From: Clostridiaceae bacterium
GTDB lineage: Bacteria; Bacillota_A; Clostridia; Acetivibrionales; Acetivibrionaceae
DNA: 15,430 nucleotides
NCBI GenBank assembly: GCA_012513545.1
Contig: JAAZCB010000719.1
Coordinates: 1-15,430 of the forward strand
Direction: 5' to 3'
A model generated the notes under the pieces. It did not search any database. It was not told where the DNA came from and was given only the letters and a program-made list of their open reading frames with translations. Position 1 is the first letter of the stretch, and every line of letters starts with the position of its first letter. The position numbers and the translations under genes were made by a program. This document shows, piece by piece, positions 1-12,400 of this stretch.

Positions 1-445
1 CTGTCGTCCCGGAGGTGTAGATGATATATGCCAGATTCCCTGGAGTGCTTATGGTTTGAGGATTATTACTGCTGCCTTCATACAGGCTTTCCTCCGTCAT
101 ATCTATCCTTGTTCCGTCGAATTCGAAGCGGTCCATAAAATCCGTCTTTGTAAGAAGTACCTTTGTTCTGCTGTCGCTGAGCATGTAAACAATCCTGTCC
201 TCGGGATAACCCGGATCGATAGGAAGATACGCACCTCCAGCCTTCAATATACCAAAGGCTGCAATTATCATTTCAGGAGAACGGTTTAATAAAACCGCCA
301 CAATACTATCACTGCCCACGCCCTTTTCTCTCAGAAGGTGGGCAAGGCTGTTTGCTTTTTCATTCAACTCCCTGTATGTCATGCTGCTCTCTTTAAAGGT
401 TATTGCAATATTGTGCGGAGTCTTTTTAACCTGCTCTTCAAATAT
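1..445 (-). other. Adenylation domain A6 (partial, 3' part missing)
   Basis: This is the first 148 residues of an adenylation domain, starting at IFEEQVKKTPHNIAI. Visible are MTYRELNEKAN (A1), LKAGGAYLPIDPGYPEDR (A2) and the start of the phosphate-binding loop LAYIIYTSGTT (A3), where the window ends. All ten specificity positions lie beyond the edge, so the amino acid added by this sixth module cannot be predicted. Confidence 0.93.
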
Positions 446-3400
446 ACCGTGAATTGTTGAAGCATAAGGGTAGTCGGCCCAGGTTTGGTTAAAGCCGTAT
501 ACAAGTTGCTTCTTCTCGTACTTTGAAAGCATTTTGATATTGAAAATTTCGATTTCAAAATTATCTGCAATGCTTTTCAGAATATTTGCATAGTGTTTTG
601 CCATTCTTTCAACAGTCTCTTGTCTGAACAGCTTTGTACAGTACTCAAAGCTGAAGCTGAGACTGTTTTCATTTTCTATGGCATAGAGCGTAAAATCAAA
701 TTTTGCTGTTTCATTTTCAGTTTCAAAGGAATGTATTTCAAACTGATCCAATTCCAATTCATTGTCCTGTGACAGATTCTGAAGAACAAACATAACATCA
801 AACAATGGATTTCTGCTCAAATCCCTCTTAATATCAAGTTTTTCAACCAGTTCTTCAAACTGGTAATCCTGGTTTTCAAATGCCTTGATGGAGGTATCCC
901 TGACCCTCATTAACAAGTCGCTGAACTTCATGTTAGTATCAATTTGATTCCTGATTGCAAGGGTATTGACAAACATGCCCATTACATTCTCGAGGTCTGC
1001 ATGGGATCTTCCTGCAACCGGTGTCCCTACAACAATGTCCTCCTGGCCTGAGTATTTTGATAAAAACACATAATACGAGGCCAAAAGCAGCATATATATG
1101 GTGCATTCCGATTCCCTGCAAATTTCCTTAAGTCTGAGGCTTGTTTCTTCATCAATATCAAAATAAACCTTGCTTCCCTCATGGCTTTGTACGAAAGGTC
1201 TGGGGTAATCCACCGGAAAATCCAATACCGGTACGTCTTCACTAAAAGTATTAACCCAGTATTCCTCCTGCTTTTTCATCCCGGCAGACCCAAGCAGTTC
1301 ATTTTGCCATACCGCATAATCCTTGTACTGTATTTTTAAAGGTTCAAGGCGTTCTCCCTTTAACAGGGTAAGGAACTCATTAGTAAATATGCCAACTGAA
1401 GTACCGTCGGATATAATATGATGCATATCTGCTAGTAGGATATATCTGTCTTCTCCTGTCTTTATAAGACCTCCCCTTATAAGTGGAGCCCTGCTCAGGT
1501 CAAACGGCGCTGTAAAATCACTTACTATCTGTTTTGCTTCCTCTTCCGGCACTTCCATATAACTAAGTTCAAAATCAACCTGTTCATGTATTACCTGGAC
1601 GGGTTCACCGTTTACAACCTCGAAAGAAGTCCTGAACGACTCATGTCTTGATATAAGTTCCCTGAATGCATTCTCAACCTTTTCCTTTTCTACAGGACCC
1701 TCAATTACCACAGCTATCGGTACGTTATAGCTTGTATCTCCTTCTTCTATCCTGTCAATTATATACAGCCTTCTCTGTGCTGCCGAAAGAGGGTAAAACT
1801 CCCTTTTCTCAACCACTCTTATGGAACTGTGAAGTTTCTTTTCGGAACTGTCAATGTATTCTGCCATTTGCCTTATTGTCTGCCTTGCAAATATTTCCCT
1901 TAATGGCATCTCAACGTCAAACTCTTTGTGTATTCTTGCTACAAGCATAGTCCCTTTAAGTGAGTGGCCTCCGAGTTCAAAGAAATTGTCATTTACACCC
2001 GCTCTCTCTACACCAAGAATCTCCTGCCACAGCTCTGCCAGCTTTTCTTCTATTTCATTTTCCGGGGCAGCATAGGCTGTACCCGTTAGAATGACCCCTT
2101 CAGGCTTTGGCAGTGCGCTCCTGTCTATTTTACCGTTCTTGTTAAGGGGCATTGTGTCAAGCTCCATAAAGTATGAGGGCAGCATATAATCAGGCAGCTT
2201 TTCCTTTAGCTTCTCCCTTATATCTGACGGAGATATTTCGCTGTTTAGTGTGTAGTAAGCGCATATGGCTCTTTCAGCACTTGTTTCTCCTGTCACCGTA
2301 ATAATTGCTTCCTTAACCTCTTCCATATTGTTAAGCTGGTTTTCAATTTCTCCAAGCTCTATCCTGAAGCCTCTTATTTTTACCTGGTGGTCAATTCTTC
2401 CGACAAACACAACACTTCCATCCGGAAGCCATTTTGCAAGGTCACCGGTCCTGTACATTACCCCTGCCTGTACAAAAGGATTTTTCACAAATTTCTCTTC
2501 TGTAAGCTCAGGTCTGTTTAGGTAGCCTTTTGCAAGACCGTCTCCGCTTATGCACAATTCTCCGACAACTCCTACAGGCAGAAGCTTATCATATTTATCA
2601 ACTATGTATATCTCAGTATTGGCCAAAGGCTTTCCTATAGGCACAGTACCAAGCTCCTCGTCTGTCTCATTAATGTAATGGTAGGTTGCAAATACCGTGC
2701 TTTCAGTTGGTCCGTATACGTGAATTATCTTGTCTCTCCCAAGCTTCTCAAGTGCTTTGGCTGCATGTGCAAAAGAAACTCTTTCTCCACCAAACAGAAC
2801 ATGTTTTATGTTCTTTAAAGCATCAATATTTATATCCACCAGAGCATTAAACAGTGCAGTAGTAATAAAGAATACGGTTGTATTTTCCTTTTCTATAAGA
2901 GCGCACAGTTTGCTGATGTCAACTACGCATTCCTTATCCACTAAAACCAGCTTTGCTCCGTTTAAAAGTGCCCCGTATATGTCAAATACAGACCCGTCAA
3001 ATGCATAGTTTGACAACTGCAGCAATACATCCTTTTCAGTAATTTCAATATAATTAGTGTTCTTTACTACCCTTGTAACATTATAATGGGTTGTAAGGTT
3101 TCCTTTCGGTTTTCCGGTAGATCCGGAGGTATAAATTATATAAGCTAGGTTGTCCGAATTGTTGCTGTACTCCAAGTTGTCTTTATCCTGCTCTCTTATA
3201 ATTTCATGCTCTAATGAAAGAACTTTTCCTCCGAACTCAATAATGTCCGGAAAATCATTTCCGATAAGCAGCAAGGTGGTCCCACTGTCTTTTAGCATAT
3301 ACTCTATTCTATCCCTTGGATACCCTGGGTCTATAGGCATATATGCTCCTCCTGCTTTCAGAATTCCCATTATACCCACAATCATTTCAATAGAACGCTC

Positions 3401-6400
3401 AACCATCATACCTACAATGGTATCCGCCCTTACTCCTTCCTGTCTTAACACCCGCGCGAGTTGGTTGGCCTTTTCATTAAGCTCCCTGTAGGTGAGCTTT
3501 TCATCACCATACACAACAGCTATATTAAAAGGAGTAAGTTCTGCCTGTTCTTCAAAGAGCTGCCCGATTGTCTTTTCCTTCGGATACACCATCTTTGTGT
3601 CGTTAAATACTGTGAGTATTTCTTTTCTTTCGGCCTCTGATAGCATATCAATTTCCGATATGCTTGCATCCGGGTTTTTAACAATGCTCTTTAAAATATT
3701 CTCAAAATGCCCCAGCATTCTTTTAATTGTTTCCTTTTTGTAGAGCTTTGTGCAGTATTCCATGGAAAGGCCTATTCCATCCTCTCCTTCAAAGGCACTT
3801 AAGGTCATATCGAACTTGGAAATATTCATTTCATGCTCGTACGGAATTATTTCAAGCCCGCCAAAGTCTTTATCCTCCCCGGTATCTTCATTTACCAGCA
3901 TAAACACTGTGTCAAAAAGCGGATTTCTGCTAAGGTCCCTCTTTAGCTCAAGCTTGTCTACAAGCTCTTCAAACTGGTAATCCTGATTCTCGTACGCCTT
4001 TAGGGAATTGTCCCTTACCTCTTTAAGGAACTCTTTGAAGCTCTTTGTCCCTGACGGATAATTTCTCATGCCCAGGGTATTTACAAACATTCCTATGATA
4101 TTCTCAAGGTCTGCATGATTCCTGCCGGCTATAGGCGAGCCTACGATAATATCCTCCTGTCCTGTATATTTGGACAAAAGTACATTGTATGCTGCCAACA
4201 GCGTCATATAAAGAGTTGTTCCGGTTTCCCTGCCAAGTTCCCTGATATTTTTTACAAGCTCTTCACCAATAAATGCTGAAATAACATCTCCTTCAAAGGA
4301 CTGTATAGGAGGTCTCTTATAGTCTTCCGGAATCTGGAGGACAGGTATTTCACCACTCATGGTACTGAGCCAGTACTCCTCCTGCTTTAATAGCTCACCT
4401 GAGTCCAAAAGCTCCCTCTGCCAGACCGAATAGTCCTTATACTGCACTTTAAGCGGCATGAGACTTTCTCCCTGATATATGCTCATAAACTCTTTTACAA
4501 ATATGCTCATTGAAGCGCCATCTGAGATTATGTGGTGCATGTCAAGCATCAATATATGCCTTTTATCGTGAAGCTTAATGACTCCTGCCCTCAAAAGAGG
4601 CGCTTTTTCAAAGTCGAAGGGCTTTAAAAAGCTGTCGGTTATCTCGCGGGCTTTTATCTCATCACACTCAAAATATTCAATACTGAACTCAACCTCATCA
4701 TGAATCTTCTGAACTGGCTGTCCTTCAACTGTTATAAAAGATGTCCTGAAGGCTTCATGCCTTTTGATCATTTCACGGAAAGCAGCATTGAAGCGTTCGA
4801 GCTCAAGCTCACCCTCAAGATACATTATGGAAGGCATGTTGTAACTGGTTCCGCCGTCCAGCTGATTTACTATGTAAAGCCTGTGCTGGGCAGGTGAAAG
4901 AGGGTAGTAGTCTTTCTTTCCTGCTGGCGTTACGGAAGCAAAAATATTCCTGTCCTTCAAATCAATTTTTTGTGCCAACCCTCTAATAGTAGGGTTGTTG
5001 AATACTTCTCTCAAGGGGATTTTAACATTCAATTCCCTGTAAATTCGCGATACCATAAGCGTTGCCTTAAGGGAGTGACCACCAAGCTCAAAGAAGTTGT
5101 CCAATACGCCAGGTGCTTCAATCCCCAGTACTTCCTTCCAAATCAGAGACAGCTTCTCTTCCGTTTCATTTTCAGGCGCCACATATTCTTCTCCTGTCAA
5201 TATTCCTGTTTCAGGCATTGGGAGTGCCTTCCTGTCAACCTTTCCGTTTGGTGTGAGAGGCACCTTATCTATCTCAACAATATATTGAGGCAGCATATAG
5301 GAAGGCAGAGTTTCTGCAAGCACCTTCTTTATTTCCGCCGGCTCGAGAGTACCATCCGAAACAATGTAGGCACATATTTTTTTATCCAGGGTTTTATCGC
5401 TTACGGCAACAACTGCCGCTTCGCTGATTCCATCCACCAAAAGCAGTGAACTTTCAATCTCTCCAAGTTCTATCCTGTAACCCCTTATCTTCACTTGGTT
5501 ATCGGCACGTCCAAGATACTCTGCATTACCGTCTTCAAGAATCCTTACAAGGTCTCCGGTTCTGTATATTACCGGGCTCTTATCATCGCCAAACGGATTT
5601 GGTATAAACCTTTCGCTGGTCATATCAGGTTTGTTAATATATCCTCTTGCTACACCATATCCACCTATATAAAGCTCTCCTGCTACACCACATGGCACAG
5701 GATTTTTACCCTTGTCAAGGACATATATGCTAGTGTTTTGTATAGGAGTTCCTATAGGTATAACATCAAGCTTCCCAATATTTTCCCTGTCCACTGTATA
5801 AAGCGTAGTTACGTCAGTACACTCTGTAGGGCCATATACGTTTGTAACCAGAAGCCTTTCATCCGCCACTTTATTGAATAGTTGAGCAACCAGTGCCTTG
5901 TGAAGGTCTTCACCCCCGATTACAAAATGTCTTACACCTATGGTATCAGTGCTTTCCTCAAGCATATTTACAAGCATATTAAGGTGTCCGGGTGTCCCGT
6001 CCGAAACATCTATCTGGTTGTCAGAATAATAACACAGCAACTTTTCTCCATCAGCTCTGGCTTCTTCAGGCACTATGCAAAGGGTGTGTCCTGAAAGAAG
6101 AGCCGGAAAAATCTGTTTTACCGATGCATCAAAAACATAAGGCGCAACCAGGGCTATCTTCAGTTTCTCACTGTACCTTCTGTATATCTTAGCCTCAAGC
6201 CCTGCTACAAGATTGCACAAGCCTTTGTTTTCAACCATTACACCTTTTGGTTTTCCTGTCGTACCCGAGGTATATATAACATATGCCATACTGTCCGGGC
6301 TAATCGTAACCTCCGGATTTAACTGGCTGTATTGTTCATAAGACCCGTCGATAAAAACAGTCTCGCCGCTAAACGATACTTTTCCTTCGAGGTGTTTCTG

Positions 6401-9400
6401 GATAAGAAGTATGTCTGCTCCACTGTCACTTAGCATATATTCTATCCTGTGTTCAGGATATAAGGTGTCTATCGGGAGGTAAGCGCCTCCTGCTTTTAAG
6501 ACAGCCATAATTCCAACTATCATATCGACAGAACGCTCTGTGAGCATTGCAACTGTTTTATCTTCCCTGACACCTGATTCTATCAGTTTATGAGCCAAAG
6601 CATTGGCCTTTCTGTTAAGTTCATCATATGTAAGCTCCTGACCTTCATAAAAAACGGCAATATTATCCGGATTTATTTCAACTGTTTTCTCAAAAAGGCG
6701 GCTTATGGTTGTATTAGGCTTATCACCAAAGGCTTGAGTCCCATATTTGTTTAATATAATCTCTCTTTCTTCATCTGAAATAATCGCAATATCCTCAAGC
6801 TTTACCTCACGGTTAGAAATAATGTATTTTAGAACATTGACAAAGCAGTCTGCCATCTTTTCTACTGTCGCCCTCTTAAAGAGCTGTTTACAGTAAATAA
6901 AATTGAACTTTATTTCTTCCTCATCCTCGGAAGCATAAAGTGTTATATCAAATTTGGACATATAGCTGTCATTTTCAAGGGGCTGAACTGTAAGTTCACT
7001 GAAATCAGCCTCTTCGCCTTCGAAATTCTGCAGTGAAAGCATTGTATCAAAAAGCGGGTTACGTCGAAGGTCCCTTGGAAGATCAAGTTTTTCTATCAGT
7101 TCTTCAAACTGGTAGTCCTGATTATCATATGCCTTTAAGGTATTGTCTCTTACTTCCTTCAAAAACTCATCAAAGGACTTCCCGCCATGAGGGTAATTCC
7201 TCATTGCAAGCGTGTTTACAAACATGCCTATCATGTCTTTAAGATCGCTGTGTCTTCTTCCTGCTGCAGGTGTCCCAACTATTATATCCTCTTGTCCCGT
7301 ATACTTTGACAGGAACACATTATAGGCCGCGAGTACAACCATATAGAAGGTGCTTCCCGTTTCAAGAGCAAGGGTTTTAATTCCTCTGGCAATATGTCCG
7401 TCACAGCTGAACTCAACCCTGTCACCTTCAAAATTTTTAACAGGCGGTCTTTTGAAGTCTGTAGGAAGCTCAAGTACAGGAAGTTCTCCTGCCATAACCT
7501 CAAGCCAATAATCTTCCTGTTTTTTAATGGCTCCGGACTTAACCATTTCATTCTGCCACAACGCAAAATCCCTGTAATCAAGATTAACCTGAGGAAGCTC
7601 CCTTCCCTCATAGAGATTTACAAGTTCACCTATCATAATACCCATTGAGGTTCCGTCAGATATTATGTGGTGCATGTCAATAAAAAGTGCGTGTTTTGTG
7701 TCAGAAACTTTTATCAGTTGAACCCTCATAAGAGGTGCTGTATTTAAGTCAAAAGGTTGTACAAAGGCCTCATACAGCATAGGGAGCTCTTCATAGGAAG
7801 CCTCCGCTACCTCAATGTTGAAGTCCACGTGTTCATGTATCTTTTGCTTAGGCTCCCCGTCAATTTCAACAAAGGAGGTTCTGAAAGACTCGTGTCTTTC
7901 TATTATTGACTTTACTGCATTTTCAAAACGCTCCACATCAAACCTGCCCTCAATAATGCATGAAAACGGAATGTTATAGGCAGTGCTTTTTTCTGTAATG
8001 CTGTCAATTATATAAAGCCTGTTCTGCGCAGATGACAATGGGTAGTATTCCATGTCTGGCGCATGCTTTATGGAAGAATAAATATTCTTGACCGAATTTT
8101 CTATAAATGCTGCGAGCTTTTTAACAGTGGGAGCCGTAAATATTGCCCTCAAAGGAATGTCTGCATCAAATTCCCTGTGTATCTTTGTAACAAGTATGGT
8201 TGCCTTTAAGGAGTGTCCCCCAAGTTCAAAGAAGTTGTCATTTACACCCACTCTTTCTATACCCAGAACCTCCTGCCACAGTACCGCCAGCTTTTCTTCA
8301 GTTTCACTTTCAGGAGCGACATAGGCTGCACCTGCTACAATACCTCCTTCAGGTTTTGGCAGTGCGTTCCTGTCTATTTTACCGTTCTTGTTAAGGGGCA
8401 TTGTATCGAGCTGAATAAAGTATGACGGCAGCATGTAATCAGGCAGCTTTTCCTTAAGCCTTTCACGCATATCCGCTCCGGTTATTTCAATATCAGCTGT
8501 ATAATAAGCACAAAGTGCCTTTTCTGAACTTATTTCTCCGGTTACAGTAATAACCGCCTCTTTTATTCCCTCCATATTTACAAGCTGATTTTCTATTTCT
8601 CCAAGCTCTATTCTAAAGCCCCTTATTTTAACCTGGTGGTCCATCCTGCCAAGAAACTCAATGCTTCCATCCGAAAGCCATCTTGCACGGTCACCGGTTC
8701 TGTACATCCTTAATTCCCTGTCGTCTGCCCACTCCAACTCCCTTATAAATGAATCCTTAACAAATTTTTCATTTGTTAGCTCAGGCTTGCCCAGATACCC
8801 TGCGGCGACTCCATCTCCTCCCGTAATCAGTTCTCCCGGAACCCCGACAGGCAGTAAATTGCCTCCCCTGTCCACTATATATACAGTTGAGTTGTTAATG
8901 GGCTTTCCTATAGGTATGTTTTCCTCATAGTTTCTATCTATGAGGAAGGTAGTTGAGAAGGTTGTGTTCTCAGTAGGTCCGTAACCGTTTATAATGTTAA
9001 TTCCCCTGCAGGCCTCTCTCACGCTGTTTATATGTTTTGGAGACAACACATCCCCTCCGACCAGAAGGTTCCTAATACCCCCAAACATTGAAGGATTTAC
9101 CTGTGCCAATTGATTAAACAATGGAGATGTAAGCCACAAAGTTGTTATTCCATATTCCCTTATTGCAGCTTCAAGCTTCTGTGGGTTTAATATCGTGTCT
9201 TCATCTGCAAGATAAAGGCTAAGTCCGTTGAGGAGTGCACCCCATACCTCAAACGTAGATGCATCAAACACTATAGCACCCGTCTGTAGTATTCTGTCTC
9301 CTTCCTTAAACTCAACATAATTTGTATTTCTAACCAGCCTTACAACATTCCTGTGCCCGACCATAACACCCTTCGGGGTACCGGTAGACCCGGAGGTATA

Positions 9401-12400
9401 CATTACATATGCAATACTTTCCGGAGTATTTGTATTCTCAAGCTCATTTCCGGACAGTAAATAGTTCTCTCCCCGGTCAAGGAAGATTACCTCTCCGTGG
9501 AAGCCTTCCACCGGCTCTTCCCAGAGCCCTGTTTCTGTAAGCATTATGTCTGTTTTGCTGTCCTCTGCCATGTATCTTTTCCTATCGGAAGGATACTTCG
9601 GGTCAATAGGGAGGTATGCTCCGCCTGCCTTCAATATGGCAATAGTGCCTATCACCATCTCTAAAGACCTTTCGGTCATCAAGCCAACAAGCTTGTTTTC
9701 TGCTCCCTTTTCCTTAAGCAGGCGTGCGAGGGAATTGGCTTTCTGGTTTAATTCCATATATGAAAGCTTCCTGTTCCCACAAACTACAGCGTCCTTGTAT
9801 GGAGTGGCAGCCACCTGCTCATTGAAAAGCTCAACAATTGTCTTTTGGTCGGGATACTCAGCCCTTGTGTTGTTAAATCCTCTAAGAAGTTCCCTTCTTT
9901 CTTCACTTGTCATAAGGCTTACTTCCGACAGCAGTTTATCAGGATTTTGGGTCACTTCTCTTAAGACATTCCTGAAGTGGACAAGCATATTTTCCATGGT
10001 TTCCTTTCTATAAAGCTTTGTGCAGTATTCCATGGAAAGGCCTATCCCATCATCTCCTTCAACGGTACTTAAAGTCATATCGAACTTTGAAATATTCATT
10101 TCATGCTCGTACGGGGATATTTCCAGTCCTTCGAAGTCTTTATCCCCAGTAGTCTCTTCATTTATCAGCATAAACACCGTGTCAAAAAGCGGATTCCTGC
10201 TAAGGTCCCTCTTTAACTCAAGCTTGTCTACCAGCTCTTCAAACTGGTAATCCTGATTTTCGTATGCCTTTAGGGAATTGTCCCTTACCTCTTTAAGGAA
10301 CTCTTTAAAGCTCTTTGTTCCTGACGGATAATTTCTCATGGCCAGGGTATTTACAAACATACCTATTATATTCTCCAGGTCTGCATGATGCCTTCCGGCT
10401 ATTGGCGAACCTACGATAATATCCTCCTGTCCGGTATATTTGGATAAAAGTACATTGTATGCGGCCAGAAGGGTCATATACATGGTCGTTCCGGTTTCCC
10501 TGCAAAGTTCCCTTACGCTTTTTGCAAGCTCCTCATCAATATATGTTGAAATAACATCTCCTTCAAAAGACTGCATTGGAGGTCTGTTATAGTCTTCCGG
10601 CATCTGGAGGACAGGTATTTCACCGCTCAAGGTACCTAACCAGAACTCTTCCTGCCTGTTCATCTCACCTGACATTACAAGTCCGTTCTGCCATACCGAG
10701 TAATCCTTGTATTGAACCTTAAGCTCATTAAGTCCTACCCCCATGTAAATGTCCATGAATTCTCTGACAAAAATGCTCATTGAAGCACCGTCAGAAATTA
10801 TGTGGTGCATATCGAGCATAAATATATGCCTGTTATCACTGATTTTCACAAGCCCGGCTCTTAAGAGCGGCGCCTTTGCAAAATCAAACGGCCTTACAAA
10901 GCTTTCAACAATTCCGCGGGCTTCTGCTTCCCCGCACTCAATATATTCAACAGTAAACGGAACCTCTTCATGAATAATCTGTACAGGTTCACCCTTCCTT
11001 GTCTCGAAGGATGTCCTGAATACCTGGTGTCTCTCTATCATTTTCCTGAATGCATCTTCAAATTTTTCTTTTTCCAGGCCACCTTCCAAGTACATTACAG
11101 AAGGCATGTTATAGGCTGTTCCCCCGTCAAGCTGATTTAAAATATAAAGTCTTCTTTGAGCCGCAGAAAGAGGATAGTATTCACGCTCTATGGCGGGCTG
11201 GATTGACATATATTCTTTCTTTCCGGCACTTATAATATATTCTGCCATTTGTTTTACAGTCTGACTTGTGAAGATCTCTCTCAAGGGCATTTCAACATCA
11301 AATTCCCTGTGTATTCTTGAAACAAGCAGAGTTCCTTTTAAGGAATGTCCTCCGAGTTCAAAGAAATTGTCCAGAGTTCCGATCTTCCCGACTGCAAGTA
11401 TCTCCTGCCATAGGCTTACAAGCCTTTCTTCAGTCTCATTTACCGGTGCAACATATGGCCTTCCTGTTTCAATATCACCTTCAGGTTTGGGAAGTTTCTT
11501 TCTGTCAATTTTACCGCTTCGGTTCAGAGGCATTTCACTAAGGTACATATAATACGAAGGAAGCATATATTGCGGGAGATTCCTTGACAGCTCAGTTCTT
11601 ATTTCAGAATGTGTATACTCCTTATCCGACACAAGATATGCACACAAAGCTTTTTCAGAAGCCACCTCAACTGCCGCTGCAATTGCCTCTTTAACACCAT
11701 GAATTGCCCTCAATTCATTTTCAATCTCTCCTAGTTCTATCCTGAAACCTCTTATTTTAACCTGGAAGTCCAGCCTTCCCATATACTCGATATTTCCGTT
11801 AACAGTCCATCTTGCAAGGTCACCGGTCCTGTACATTTTCATTCCTTTGTGGAAAGGATTGTCAACAAATTTCTCCTCTGTCAGTTCAGGGTTATTCAAG
11901 TATCCTCTCGCAAGACCTGCACCTGACAGGCAAAGCTCTCCAGGCACCCCAACAGGACTGAGTTTTCCGGATTTGTCTACTATGTATGCCTCAATGTTCT
12001 GCATAGGTTTACCTATTGATACATTTGTCTCCCCATTGTATTCCGAAAGCGAGTAGCAGGTTGCATATATGGTCGATTCTGTAGGCCCGTATATGTTCTC
12101 GAGCCTTATTTTGTCGCAGAGGCTGTAGAATTTTTTAATAGAAGCAGGCTGAACAGCTTCCCCTGCAAGAAATATGTATCTTAGGCTTTCTAAAGCTTCT
12201 ACCTGACTGTTATCAAGTATGCTTGTGAAAATATTAAACATTGAAGGAACAAAATTTATATGTGTTACACTGTATTTTTTAATTGCTTCAACAATTCCAA
12301 GCGGGTCCTTCTCATCGCCATCTCTGAGGATTGCAAGTCTTCCTCCCTCGAAAAACCATCCGAAAAGCTCTGCAACAGATACATCAAAGGTATATGCTGT

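Noticed and set aside
850..880. Short DNA motif repeated five times (near 860, 3970, 7105, 10240, 13355), considered as a dispersed repeat or array
   Set aside because: It encodes the conserved NQDYQFEEL motif of each C domain. The spacing of about 3.1 kb is simply the module length, so this is neither a CRISPR array nor a regulatory repeat.
4970..5449. Plus-strand open frame of 159 codons
   Set aside because: It is antisense to T4 and the A4 tail and has no ribosome-binding site or family signature that I can see.
7282..7611. Minus-strand open frame of 109 codons in another phase
   Set aside because: It overlaps C3 entirely in a different phase and shows none of the C-domain motifs, so it is a shadow frame.
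8048..8101. Possible gene boundary between T3 and C3 (and the equivalent T-C linkers)
   Set aside because: The frame continues through all five linkers (near 14330, 11210, 8075, 4935 and 1825) with no stop, no new start preceded by a ribosome-binding site, and no docking-domain-like helices.
9000..9060. Possible internal promoter or regulatory site in AT-rich stretches of the coding region
   Set aside because: AT-rich hexamer-like sequences are expected by chance at this composition, and all lie within conserved coding sequence. None has a paired -35/-10 followed by a real start.
9546..10013. Plus-strand open frame of 155 codons
   Set aside because: It is antisense to the start of A3 and the end of C2. 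Similar Ser-rich antisense frames recur opposite equivalent places in other modules (3150-3491 opposite A5, 3750-3980 and 10020-10250 opposite C4 and C2), so it is a by-product of the coding repeat.
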